Source: Ceriagrion tenellum
Taxonomy: Eukaryota; Arthropoda; Insecta; Odonata; Coenagrionidae
Length of the DNA stretch: 64,000 nt
Direction of reading: 5' to 3'
Assembly (NCBI GenBank): GCA_963169105.1
Contig: OY720636.1
Span: forward strand, 140,731,747-140,795,746
In this document: positions 10,007-24,300 of the stretch, piece by piece
Numbering within the stretch: position 1 is the stretch's first letter
Layout: the number at the start of each line of letters is the position of its first letter
Notes under the pieces: generated by a model
The model's database searches: none
What the model saw: only the letters and a program-made list of their open reading frames with translations
Told to the model about the DNA's origin: nothing
Made by a program: the position numbers and the translations under genes

Positions 10007-13000
10007 ATGGACGCGAAGAAATATTGCTTGAAATGGAACAACTTTTCAGACAATATATTAACTTCTTTGGAAAATTTGTGGGGCGATGAAGATTTTGTTG
10101 ACGTAACTATCGCTTGTGATGGGCAAAGTTTGAAAGCGCATAAGGTAGTTTTGTCAGCATGCAGCTCATATATGAAGAGGTTATTAAAGGTTAGTTGCTT
10201 TAATTAGTTAAAATGCGTATTCTGTTTGTCTGGTTTAGGCTCAAAATGTTGTCGGTTGGCTTTTCAGGAAAATCCATGTCAGCATCCCATTATCATTCTG
10301 AAAGATGTGGGGCTTCGGGAGCTGAAAGCTTTGATGAATTTTATGTACAATGGCCAAGTAATGGTGGAAGAAGACCAGATTCCAATTCTTCTCCATACAG
10401 CCGAGATGCTTGAGATACGTGGTTTGTCGGATGTCACCAAGCACAACAAAGGGAAGGTAAAGAGACTGATTGCTTTATGCTATCAACCTTTTTCCCCATA
10501 CCTAATCGCCCCTATGGTGATGTATTACGGCCTGCGTGCGTTGAAGTAGGTAATAAGTTGTTGCATCGTATATGTAGCTCGATTTTTAGCTTAGACTTTG
10601 CATTTAAACGTGCCCCAATTATTTCAAATACTACGGATTCCAAATAAAATGTTTCTGCCAGCCTACTAATTTGGGGCTTCTACTTATCTTAGTGGTCGAT
10701 TGAATATTTTCATTTTTCGGAATAAACATTCCCACGTTACCACTTACGTCCATATTATCATTAATCGTGAATTTTAGCAACAAGTTTTTATTTAAAGGAT
10801 TTTGGTCATAATTTCAACTTTCTAATCGTGTTTATTCATCCATCCTAATTTTTTTCCCGTGCCTTTAAGTGGAGATCACATGTTTTATGTTTTCAAATCA
10901 GTGGAACCCAGTCCAATTACTTAAGTGTTAAGTTGTTCATCAGACATGATGACATAATTTACCTACTAACTCGAAGTGAATTGTAACCCTTTCCTAAAAC
11001 GAATATTGACATCGAAATAGAATTCAGGAACAGAGATATGGTTATGGAACAGAGAATGTAGCAAAGGGAAAACATAAGAAACATAAGGGAAATCCAACTC
11101 AGTTTCGATTTTCCCTATTGCTTGTTTTCCCTTTGCTGCATTTTCATTTGGTCATGCCTAACGTTGATGTTCCTTAAACTCTATTACCAGGACTCCACTT
11201 GATGGGAGACTGCAAAAGGCCAAATCCTTGTAGACCATTGGCCTTTTGTAACAGTCAGTATCTCATTCAGTTTTTGGGAGTGCTTCCCTGTGTCATATTA
11301 TTTGTAACCCAGTGGTCATCACTTGCACTTGCCTAGCTTAAGATAGTTGGAGCAAGATTTTTCTCTTGTCGTAATGGGGACTGTATTCGAATTTTTAAAT
11401 TTAATTTCAACACTGTAAGAATTATGAAGTAAATGTTTTAAATTTAATGGCCAATAAATTCTGTTCTGTACTTTCAAAAGCCATTATTTAGTCCTTGCGT
11501 GCTTGCTAAAATCTTGACTACCATCTAATCCCCAGGGGGAAGGCAAGAGGAATGCTGGAGATGTGTCCGAGTCAGCTAATCCCTCAAAGAAGAAGCGCCC
11601 AATCCCTATGCTCCAGTCCATACTGACCAACTCCTCTCAAGGGGTGTCGCAGGATAGCAAGCACTGCGACGATGGCGAGCAAGATGGCTCTGAAGGTCAG
11701 GGGGAGAATTCGTCGGCATCTTCGTCGTCATCATTGGGTGGGGAGAGGCAGAATGGGGACGACAGGGGGGGCGGCGAGAGTGGGGGGGAGATGCGGGGCA
11801 AGGGCATGTCGTCGTCGCACGTGAAGGAGGAGCTGCAGGAGGGGGAGGAGGAGGACGACGAAGGGGATGAGGGAGATGAAGACAGGGATGAGGAGGAGGA
11901 GGGCGAGGAGGGAGAGGGGGAGGAGGAGGGCATGGAGGATGACGAGATGGACGATGGGGGTGATGGATATGGGGAGGAGGATCACGGCATGGAAGACAAC
12001 CAGTCAGGGGGACCCCCGCCTCTCGAGCCCCTCATGTCTGCCGTTGCGCGGCTGAAAGAGTCAGCTAGCCATACCAAAGGTGAGTTTTATTTCTGTGTCC
12101 TCTTGCAGTTTTGGGAAGAATGCTCTCCTGGTGAAAATTTGAAAATCGCGTTTGGACAGAAATACAATGTTGGTTCGAATGCATCTCCCCCTTGAATCTT
12201 ATTTGCCCGACTTACAATCTCCTTTTTTGATAAAACTCAATGATGAACTATTATTTTCATGGAAAGCTCTGTAAAGTGAAATGTGGAAAACACTAAATCA
12301 ATGCCTTTTAACCTGAAGTTTTGAATGCATATAATAATTAGAATATCCAGCATTCAATTGACTAATATTTTCTGTAAGATGGTCTTGTAGGGTGAGTTAA
12401 TTTATATTTTAGGGGACTGAAGTTGGCTAGTCATTCCACTCGGTATTACTATGGATGTAGCAGAATTACTTGACCTTGTATCAATTTTCACTCTATCATG
12501 GGCCATAAAGGAAATTACTGAAAACATAATGGCCCCAACATTGATGACCTTTACTATGTTTATTGATTAATATGGATGGTGCAAAATTGTGATTTACTGA
12601 AACAATTTATTTGTTTTTTTCATTCTGGTTCATGTCAGTTTTTCCATTTGTATCCTAATCTAACTCTAGTGGTAATTATGCCCTTAAAGGGGTATAATCT
12701 TGAAATGAATGTTATTGGAAATATCATCTGCTATTTGTATTTTCTCATGTACCTCTATTTTTCTACATATTAACCTGCTTTGTATAAACGTTCATCATTT
12801 TTTACTTACACTGAGGAAGATCTTTGTGGAAAGATATTTTTTCCACAGTTGTGAAGAAGTTATGTGGCTACATAAAAATAATTTAGAAAAATTGAGACAA
12901 ATATTTATGTTACTGTTTAGCAATTTGCTGACTTTAATCAGCAAATAAAGGCCGATTTGGATTACATAGGCTCATAATTAACCATTTTCCTCTCTCCATA

Positions 13001-16000
13001 TCCATCTCATATCCTGCTATGGGTGCCAAGTGACCATCATAGATTTCTCTCAGCAAAATTTATTTGAGGGACATTTAAAAATTTGCTGTTTTTATTTTTC
13101 AAGGTATTTTTCATAAAATTGAAGCAATTAATGTACATAGGTTAAATGCCCATTCTATTGAGCTGAGCAATGGAAAATTGGTCTATTTTCACATATTTCT
13201 AATTCGGTCAATAATGAGGCTAAAGCACTTAAGATTTTTTTTAATACCCTGAAGTACTTTTCATCCATCTCCTAAATAAACTAACAGTTTAACTAGCCTA
13301 TATTAGTTTCCAAATCATGTAAAAGTCATAAATATTTGCCATTTTTGCATAAATCAATTTTCATGATCGATTATCTGTAATAACCCATTTTAAAACTCAT
13401 GAAAACATGCAAAAATAGTGTACTAATGTTGAGCATTAGTAGAGGTATGTTCTCCAAGCAAAAATAGTGTACTGATGTTGAGCATTAGTATAGCTATGTT
13501 CTCCAAGCACCCCATATCTGTTTAAGAAACTCAACTCTAATGTATGGTGTGACAAGTGGTCTAGGAGCTTAAAGGGGCCTCATACCTTGATGTCAAAGCA
13601 TCCAAGTTGTAGGGAAATGTCCAATGCCTTGCATTCAAGCTGCTTGGAGTATGTGACTTAATTTTGTATAAATTGTATTTGCTTTGGTAACTCGACACAT
13701 TTTGTTTATTTTGTGTTCTGCTAATTCACTGCTAAGTCTTTAACATTGGCATTCAAATTTATTAAAAAGTCAATTTTATTTTGGTTTCACCTTTGCAATT
13801 TAATTTTTTTGCATATTTGATTTAACTCTGCATTTGCCAAATCGCCATGAATTATCAAAGGGTTAAAATTGGGGCATATACTGGGAAAATCCAATGATTC
13901 CCTTCAATCATTCATTCCCTAAGTACAATACATATGTTTTAAATATCTTCCCCCCTCTGAATTGCCAGAATTTCTGGGTCCACCCATCCCCCTTATTAAT
14001 TTTATGGTGCACTTAGCATCATGATTCCCTTTTGTGGGCACCACTGGATGAACTTGACTCTTGCAACTCCTGATTTGGAACAGAAATTTTCTGGAGCAAA
14101 GTTTAAACCTCTCCTACATGGTGGATTGCTGCTTGTCACCCAACATCTTCTGGCTACCAAGCCATTGATGTCAGTCTGGATGATCGCTTCTTTAGGAGAA
14201 CAATTTGTCATTGCTGTTTTTGTATAGGCTGATTGGATTATTCAGCAATGTGCACCAGATTTAATCCTTCATTGAATCTCTACCTGATGTAACCATTGTA
14301 TTTTCAGAGGTTTTAACGGGATAAATTTGCATAATTTTAAAAGTCAGAAAATTCTGTAAAGCGGCAATATAAATATGAATATGCTTGAACAAAAGCATTT
14401 ATATTTAATTCAGTCTAATACTTCTTCATGTATAATTCAATCTATTTCTCTATCCCTAATTAGGAAGGGATGTATTTATGTAGATGGTGGGATGTGTGGG
14501 GAAAATATGTAAATAAAAGCATAGTTGTATCATAGTAATGCTTCTAAGTGGATGCTGTTCTTTCCCTCTGTTGTTGGCACTGCATGCAACTCCCTGGTTT
14601 ATCCTTTTGAGTTCTTAATTTTCTAAATTCTGGTTGTGGTGATAGGCATTTTCAAGATTGGTGATGGAACCTGTGGATTTCTGTTTTAAAATGTGTCATT
14701 TATAATTGTTTTACTCCTTCCTGGATAGTATATGCCTTTGAGAATGTGAAACAGTTTATGATTCTGAATTATATATTTATAGGCTATTTAATATGCAGTC
14801 CTGGATGTAGATTCAGTATTCTCATTTAAACTTGAACTAATGTTCTGGGCATAAGGATAAGGCTTTACTTGTTATATGAAAATGAGCAGCTGGTGTGCAT
14901 ATCAGACTTTAATAAATCTACTTGCAATAAATGAATTTAGTTGAATGAAGACAGGGTCTCTTGTAGATAGTTGTTTACATCCCATGCAATACGAATACTT
15001 AAGTAATTTATGTCTTGGAATATTGCGAATCAACTATTTTTTTACATTTATAAACAAGTATTACTTTGACTGAGTTTCATTCTGAGTTTATGGTGCTTTT
15101 ATTACTTCTTTTACAAATAATGGGCAATTAGCAATGATAGGGGGATAGAAGTTGTAATGTAGGGGGCTGAAATTATAATTGAGAAACAATGAATATGTTA
15201 GTTAGTTTACAATATGGAAGTTAAAACTAAATGCATGTATAAGTTATAGAATTTAGTTTTTAATTTCTTCCATAAGTCAAGCAAAGAAGTATTTTTAAAT
15301 AGTAGCTGTATTTTAAGTAAAATTTTGTTCTTCATTGATTCAAAATTCAAGCAAGTGAAAAAGCTGTAGGAAATGATTTAAGTGAGGATTGACTGCACTG
15401 GAGCTCCTCATGGTTTACAAAAGCTACTGATGTATGGACAGGGGACCTCAGATATTGGCACTTCACACTAGCAGTCAAACTAAAGTTTCTTTCGCAGTCT
15501 ACTGAAATCAGCTTAATGGAGTGCATGATGCCTTCTAGTTGTTAATAAGTCAGTTTTAATTAGACTGTGACTAATTTGCATTACAGTAATACAATATAAA
15601 TGTGGATTGTTGCATTTTAAGGCTTAGGCATTTATTTTTGTGGGACTACTGTCACAATAAAAATTTGACAGTAAAAATTCCTTCACCAAGGTAAGAGAAG
15701 GGAAGAGCATTGAAAGTCCACTTATTTCATAGATCTCTAGAAAGTGCTGAGGTCGAATCTGAAGGTTTTTAGGGTGAAATTTTGCTTTATTGCCATCATT
15801 TGTGCAGAAATGGTTCGCAAGTATTAAAATTCAGTGGAATCTCTGCAGTCTGGCTTTCAAAAATCTAGTTCATGCAATGTATACTTTGCTTCTGATTTTA
15901 TCCTCATGATCACATGATGCCTCAATATTTCCATAGAGTATTAATTCTGTGGTATTATCCCTGTATTGCTTGCTTCTTTCTTGAAAAAACAGTAATTGGT

Positions 16001-19000
16001 AGAGTCTTCAAGATTAGGCAACATAATTAGGACAAAAATTGGAGCAAGGCTTGATTCTCATCAGTGTATGATAAGGCAATAATTTGTTACGCTTTCAGTT
16101 TTTAATTATTCCTTTCGGGCTTATTTGTCAAATTTGGACCTAAGTCTACTGAGAAATACTGCCACACAATCTACGTATTTATTGTTTTAGGTGAAAACTA
16201 TGAGCCTCCCACTCCAAACAAAGTGATGCTTCCTCCCCTAGGATCCCACAACACATCAGAAATAGGTAAGGAAGTATGACTTCTGTTGATACTATGCTAG
16301 TGAGATATTGTGTTAACGTGTCAAGCATTTGGAAGACATACTTTTTATGAGATAAAGTGTACTTTTCAGTCAGTTCAGTATTTAAGGGGCTGATTTTGGA
16401 ATGCATGCATTGTGGCATGGTAGCTAGACTAAGCATGACTGATAGAAATTTTATCTTTAAATGGTGTTGGTGAAATAGGTGATCGTTGCCTTGGTATTTT
16501 TTTATATTCTGTAATATACTGGCCTTCTTTAATTATTTCTTTGTCATCCTTTATGTCCTTCAACTGTGGTGTTGTGAATGTGAGTGCTATATTGCAATAC
16601 TTGGGATTTATACTAACCTATCTTCCACTAATGCTTAACTCATTAAAACCTGGAAAAAAATTTCATAGAATTATCATTATTTTATAATGAAATGCTCTCT
16701 TGAATTTTTGTGCCCATTATTTTTACTGATAATAGTGGTGGAGATGAAGTTATAGCCTGTTACAAATGGTACTGCTAGTTGCTTATGTCAATGGCATTGA
16801 AGTTTTAGATAGTCTTCTGAATAAATTTTAAGGATGCTGGGGAAAAGCCATGGTATTACTTTTACGAAGTCACTCGCATCAAAGCATCTGGGTTCAAGTA
16901 CAAGTCAAGGTTATTTATTTTCGTCGCGAACATGAGCAAAAATTTTAAACTAGTAAATTAAATGATTGAATCATTTTGACATATTAAAGCGAGAATTAAA
17001 AACCTGGAGGTGTATGACCATGCTATGACTCAAAAAATATTTTCAAAATAAAACCAAGGAGGCAGTTCTGTCCGAAGCAGCTCACTTATCATTCATATTT
17101 GAGTTAATATTTCCCTTCCAAATTATTTCTATAATTCATTTCTTCTCAAATTATTTCCCTGTAGTAAGACAAAGTTTGCAAAATTATATTTTTGGCTTTG
17201 GAGGCTACAATCTATGGGGCAAAATCTTATTGGCTCTGCGCAAATGAAGTGCTTGTATCCTTAGTTCCTAGTATGCATGAGGTGCATATGAGTTCTAATG
17301 TATCCTTATTTTTTTCGGCCCAAGTACCTATACCATAAGTGCCCTTTCGCCGCAAAATCTCCTCTTACACGATCACATGTTTCCAACGTTAGTAGTATGA
17401 CTCCGTGGCTGCTGCAAACACTGCATTAGCAATTTTTTGTGCCATTAGAGAATACTTTTGCAATTAGCTGAACTCATAATTGGACGGCAACCATTAGCTT
17501 CCTTTTTTATTGGAAAAGCCAAAATTTTTCGGGGAGTGAGTTCTGATGTGTAAAAAGCATGATGTACTTCTTTAAAGCTGATTTCATGGAGAAGCTCCTT
17601 GCTGCTGAGAGTTGAAATGCTTAATGAGTGAATGAGGTGAGATTTTTCTGATGGAAAAGCACAAATGCTGCCTTTTCTGGTCATTTTGCTTGCAATATTG
17701 ACTGCGACTTCTACTGCAAAGCATGTTTGGAGGATGCAGCCAACACCATAGTTAACGTTTGAAAACAGTAGCATATCTCTCGCTTCTAATAGGCATTCAT
17801 CTGTAGCCATTTCCACAAAAATATCAGTACTGCTAGTTCATGGCTTATTCACTGCTTGCTTTGGATTATCTCGTAGAGTCATCGCACACATCACTCTTAA
17901 AAGTAATGAATGTTGGCTGAAGATGATGTTATAAACTCATGGTGCCCTCGCTTATCGAGGCACTTCCTTCATTCCACCGCATATGATTTTGGCAGAGTCA
18001 GAGGTCCGTACATTGCACTATGGTGAAGGCCTGAGGAAGATTTACCATATTTTTTCATACTACGACTTAAGTAGTCAAAATTTTAACTAGTATTGTCGAA
18101 CTCTCCAAATTTTTGACCCAAAATTCTGTGTCATAAAGTCAGACTATAAACTAGAATCTATGGTGTTTATGATAAATTTGAATCGTCTCTTCTTTCCAAT
18201 AGTCTCCTCTAAATTTTGTTCAATTGTTGACAAATGTAAATTTCTTTTCATGTAAGAGGTGGAAATGAATATTTCTGGGAGTTATGGGATTCATGGTGTT
18301 TTTCTCCTTAGTAGCATCTTCTCTCTTGTTACCTTGCTGAGAAGTTATAAATGTCTTTTACCATGAAAGGAAACATGAGAATTTGCTCTTCAATATTTTT
18401 CATTTAATAATTTTTATGTTCAGGATAAAAAGCAGTAGTAGCAGTTATGTGCTTGGATAATGAAAAATGACATTCAGCACATTAAATGAAGCTTCCTTTA
18501 GTTTTTCTAATACGCCTCTAAATTATTCTGGCCATGTTTGGCTTCCTATTATTATTATTTTCTAATATCTTGGGAGCTGAGAAACAGGACTAAAACTTGT
18601 TGGGAAAAGCAAAGGGAAAGTTGCTTGTAATGTGACTATCCCACAGTCAACTAAGATGCAGTTAGCATGGTTTGGCATCTGGGAATTAGTCACTCTCAAC
18701 CTATATTGGGTGAATTTTATGAATCTACTTGCTGTGTTGTCAAAGTTAGTAAGCCAATAAAGATTCATTGCAAAGGCAAATATGAGAGATTCCGAGGATG
18801 TAAAGAATTAATGAGTTCTGGGATTTCCTGAAAGAGCCCACAACCACAAGTTATAGGTCTACTTCCTCACCTCAAAGATGTTTGAAAAGAACTGTGGCGC
18901 ATAGCAATAGTCATATTCAAACTATTAATGTCATCTTATCTATAGTACAGCTGTCTTCAAGAGAAGGAAGGTCATTCAGACCATTTGCTATATTTACGAC

Positions 19001-21279
19001 CTAGCATGAGCCGTATTTTCCAGCTCATTGGTTACTTGGCACACAAGATGCACCCTAGTTATCGGCAAATGTATCGAATATAATAAATAATACTTCTCAC
19101 ATGATTTACATTGAAATTAAGAACAAACTTATGCTGAAACATTATGTACATAAATAAGGTTTGGTGGCATGATAAAAGGCTATAATTTTTAACTCCTGCA
19201 TCTAATCAAAGAGATTCATGTCACTGAAATTTCAATGAATTTCTTGGATTGGTTTTTATTGTTACCATTGATTGTTATCACTGATATTTGTCAATGTGAT
19301 ATTACGAGAGGTCGATCTAAACTAAAAACGGTGTGAATTCTGACTGTTAGTCTTCCAAATTCAGTTGACGATCATCACATGTCCGAATGGTCATTGTGGT
19401 TTAGTCTGAAGGCCAAATCTGACCTCTGCATTTATTGCACAAGATCCATTTTGATTTTCTGTGCATTTCTTTTGGAAAAGAAATAATGTGTTGTTAGCTG
19501 AAAAATGCAAAAATATCAATATAGATGGACTTGGTAACAGCAGGTGTTAATTGTTGTTACTGGAGTGAAATTTGAGATCATAATCACCTTGCTATTTAGT
19601 TTGTCGTGTTTATGTAGGTGTACAGGTGGCTGCCGAAGCTCATTCCAAGTTTCAGAAAAGGTTTAATTGAAGACTTTTTTATCTTGCGCATAGCTATTTT
19701 TACCCACATTTCAACCGGTGGTGGTCATATCAAATGTAGGATCACTTTGTTGGTGGCCTTTTGTGTGGAGGGCATTTGCAATACTCATGACCACCTCACC
19801 AAAGTTGTTATTATAATGTATGACAGTATTACTGTTATCATTCTATATTTTATGACTGCTCACCAAGAAAAGTGGTAATTTTTGTGGTTTTGGAACTCAT
19901 TAGCATATTGAGTGCATGTTAGGTATTATTGTAATTTCCTAATTCCTTAACTTTTCACGGCAGCTATTTGCAGTCACTCAAGTATAAACCTGTACTCAAC
20001 ATGTGAAAATCTATTTTAAATGTATGTAGTCTGCTCTGAGTCTATTCATTATGTTAGGTTTCACTGATCATCATTAACTGACATTTAAGGGGAGGTGTTA
20101 AATGTAAACTGTGTTTTTCATCTGTTTATCTCTTGATTCATGAAATCATTCAGTGTCGCATGGTTTGTATTAGTTTATTATAATTTCCAAGCATGCTCCT
20201 CAAGAGTTAATTCCCACATATTTTTTTGTTTCTTTAAATAATAGAACGATTGAGAAAAATGGATGAAACACTGTCTCATGGGGATGTGCTGATCATTGGA
20301 GAAACTCACATTACTCCCACGAAATGCCCGCCTCGGCAGTTAAAAGGAGTATCTAGCTTGAAACAGGTAAGAACCGTGCACTTGGCAATTATTTTCACCT
20401 GCTTCTCCTTCGATTTACTTGGTATGATATGAGTAACCATTGTAAAAAAGTCATTGTACATATTCATAGCTTATCTTTTCTGAGGAAATAAGTTGCAAAA
20501 GTATCCTTAGAGGTTTTTTATTTCACGTTTCTGCTATTAATCATTTTTTAATGAGTATTGATACCTTAGGGTGTACAGTTCATTTAAATTTCTTTATGCA
20601 GTGTTTCTTAGGTGAAGTGGATAGAAGACAATGCCTATAATACAAATGGTGTCACCTTTTCTAGTTGTAACTTTAACCACAGAGTGATATGCTTACCCTT
20701 CTATGTAACCTATGATTATACGTTACTCACATCTTTATCCCTGTGTAACATTATATTTTAGTCCATTTCAAACTTTATTTTCTGCTTGCAGGAATTCCAA
20801 AGTCACCCACAAAATGATATTTCTGTTAAACCAGTAGGGAATCATTATGGAATGGATATGAATTATAGAATGGATATGCAAAGAAAAATGGAAACTGAAC
20901 GACTTCGAATTAAATCCATCGATAGATTAAAATCTGAAGCAGGTATGAAAAAAAGTTTTAATGTATTGAGCAATCATATTGCCATATATTCATGTGTATC
21001 ATATGTGTATGTGACCCGTATTTTTTCTACAATGTAGTAGTATATTTTCATGTATCTTGTGTATCATCAGACTCCAGGGTTTTCTATACTGTGGAACTCT
21101 GGGTAGCTTTCTGATATAATATTTTTTCATTATGATATTTGGAAGTTTACAATCAATGCTTATAGAGTTATCAAAATTGTTCAACATTGTATCCTACATA
21201 TATATGTTCTTGTACATAGGCACCCTAATAAGTAAGACATGGACTAGTTTTCGGCACTGAATTAATAAAAAAACTTCCT

Positions 21280-21358
<79 letters not shown>

Positions 21359-24300
21359 TATTTTGGCTTTCCTAGTATTCAGGGAAAAGACATTTCAACT
21401 GCTGAATCTACTGTAACATTGGCACCAATTTCAACAATTAGTGTTTGGCAATCGAGTTAATGGTGCCATGAAAGTCCATTACATGTCTTTTGGAAAAATA
21501 GGACCTTAAAATTGACCATATATGCTATGCAGTTTTTCATGGGCTTCATTAGGAAAAGCAGTGCATTTTTGGTTAAAAAATTTGTCTTGATGAGTTTATG
21601 AAGTCCAATTGATAAATTACTTGAAGGGAATAAAGTTTTACCAGTGGCTTTTGTTAAGTTGTTCACTGATCATTTATTTTATTTGTTTACCAGCTTACAG
21701 TGACCCAATGGTCAATATGCGGCATTCTGCCCCATATGCTACAAATCCCCCGATGCCAAACAACATGCCCCAGCAAGTGCAACAAGGGGATTACTCAATG
21801 ATGAGCCACCACTACCACGATGGTGATCACATGTTGGCTAGTCACCAGGTTTGTAAGGTTGCAGGTGTTTTTTTCAGCTGGAATTGGCTTACACGAACGA
21901 TGCTATTGCCTAATCTTCCTGTTGAGAAATTAAATGTTTCACTTGCTCTAAAGTAAGCTAGCCAAACTTTGTTTTCATTAAGTAAGCATTACCATTTTAG
22001 GCACAGTCATCTGGTGTGTGGACATATCGATTTTAGTTTGTTGCATTAATGAGGCATTGGAGCTCTTTTTTGGTACTAAGCAATTAATTGTGCCCATTAA
22101 ATAAACTCCCATATGCTATTCTTTGCTCTCATGCTGAGGAAGATGTAACACATTTGTTTCTCCTCAAGGTGTGTATGTACAAGTAATTACTTGCTAGCAG
22201 CTCACTAGTTAATAACCTCAAACATGAGTTAGCATAGTTCAAAGGAATAGATTAGCAAAATATGATTGCAATTACAGCAGGGAAGATGTGCCACATCACC
22301 CCAAAAGTTGTGGAATTTAGAAATTTCTTCCCCTGTTTTCTGTCCATTCCAGACGATTACAAGCACTCAGCATTTTTAATTGCTTTCCTGTTATTACCAA
22401 CAACTTATCATTCATGTGAGATTCTCATCTGGTATATGTATATTTTCAATTAATGCCTAATAGTTTTCGAGATATGGCCCCAATACTAAAGGTTATTTAA
22501 CTTATACACTTTATCATTGTCATGTTTTGAGCAAAAATGTCTTCAACTTGAGAAGTATTTGGGTTAGTTCCTAAAGTGGAAGGTTAATTCTGCCTAAAAA
22601 TTTTTCCTCGTGAGATCTCTTCCTCAACTGAAGAGGAAGAAAAGTAATTCACAACATAAAACTAATAGAGACTTACTCATATTTTTAGTACCCCTACTTG
22701 GAAAGGGTAAGGAAATTTTGTCACCTGGGTGAGACTTTTTATTTAGAGACCCCATATGGATACAGAAAGACCATCTGTTTATAATATGTACACAGTTTGG
22801 TGCTGAGAAAATCTCGAATCAAATTGCAGTGTCTTGCATCACAAGCTGGTCTAATAGGGAAAAAACCTAGATGAAAGCTTTATAGCAAGGCACCATAGAT
22901 TATCCTGATTATTTACTCGGAAGGTTATGTGTTTTCTAATAAGAGATGAGAATATTGAGATAAATCATTGTTTTTTGCAAAATCAGTTGTTCTTTTTATA
23001 GGATTTAAAAATTTTCCTCAACAGACTGTACTTAAATGGCACTAATTTCATGGGGCATAGTTGAGTGGAGAGGTCAGGAACCAACAAGGACTTAGTTCAT
23101 TAAGCAAATCATTGACATTGATACTCTGGAGAAAAAAATTGATGCCACAGTTTTGTTAAATATATAAAAAAATTACTATGAATATAATGCTTGTTGAAAT
23201 CTCCTTCTCTTGGGCTCCCCATCACTATCTTGGGAGCACCATCTTGTGGGATGGAAGACGTATAATGGACATCAAGCAAAAAATTGGCCAAGCTAAGAAA
23301 GCATTCATGGTAAAAAGACAACTGCTATGTTAAAAGAGGAAAGTTCTGCGAGACTAACTCAAGTATATCCCATCAAGCATGAAAGAAAGCTTCTCTATTA
23401 TGATAGAAGTTAGTGATAGAGAACCAATGATGAGTAGTTTGCGTGAAGGTGAAATTGAAAAAAAAATGTCCTACGTGCAAGCGAAATTTCTTAAATCATT
23501 TTGCTCCATAATTCATGAAAGCATTATAAACACTAACTCTTCCACGCGAGGTAGAGGTAACCAATGATGCATATGAGTCAAAAATGATAAATATGGTAGT
23601 ATTTCATCAATGACTAGAGTATAATGCTATGAAATCAGTCGTATAGTCATCTTTGTGTGTGCATCTCGTTAATTTGCAAGAAATTTGATTCACTTATGTA
23701 CCATAATTCCCCAGGCTCAAAGGCGAAGCCTCCACTTCCAGAGAGTAAACAGGTTTCAAAGTGGTTTTTACGCCAATTATTTCAGCACCGATTCTTTTAG
23801 GCTTCGGTTGCAGTTTTCAACTCGAGAAGCAGTCGAACCGAGAACCAAAGAACTGAACCGACCCATCCCTAGTTACAATGAAGAGCTGCTCTGGTGCCCC
23901 TACTTTTCATGATACCAAACTGATAATCCTCCAGGAATATCTCTGCTTAACAATCCATCCATGTTGATGATTCTTATTCAATGCATACAGTGCTAATGCC
24001 CTTTAACGTTCAATCCAAGGGTTTTCACTTAAATCTACTGATCCCATATAATTTTATAGTCATGGAGAAAGTCTTTTCTCCAGGGTTTTCAATTTCCGCA
24101 ATAGCTTACCGAGAAGCAACCTCATCAGTTTGGGAGCCTTGTTCTAACTTAGACTTTAAACTGTTGCATCAAATTTTGATCCAAGACCTTATTATGATTT
24201 GGAATAATCACCCCTTTGAACCCATTCAATTAAGTAGTTATTGAGTATTACATTACTTTTATGGTAATATTTTTCCTTTTTATTAATCTGATGGAACCCA

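Noticed and set aside
11697..12055. Minus-strand and alternate-frame ORFs of 62-84 codons opposite the acidic exon
   Set aside because: They are shadows of the GA-rich coding tract (Ser/Pro or Arg runs) and have no family motif.
14002..14227. Overlapping ORFs on both strands
   Set aside because: No recognised domain; possibly part of an unknown repeat but unsupported from one copy.
17445..17816. 123-residue minus-strand ORF in intron 4 of the BTB-BEN gene
   Set aside because: No recognisable domain, no splice or promoter context, and such lengths arise by chance in a large window.
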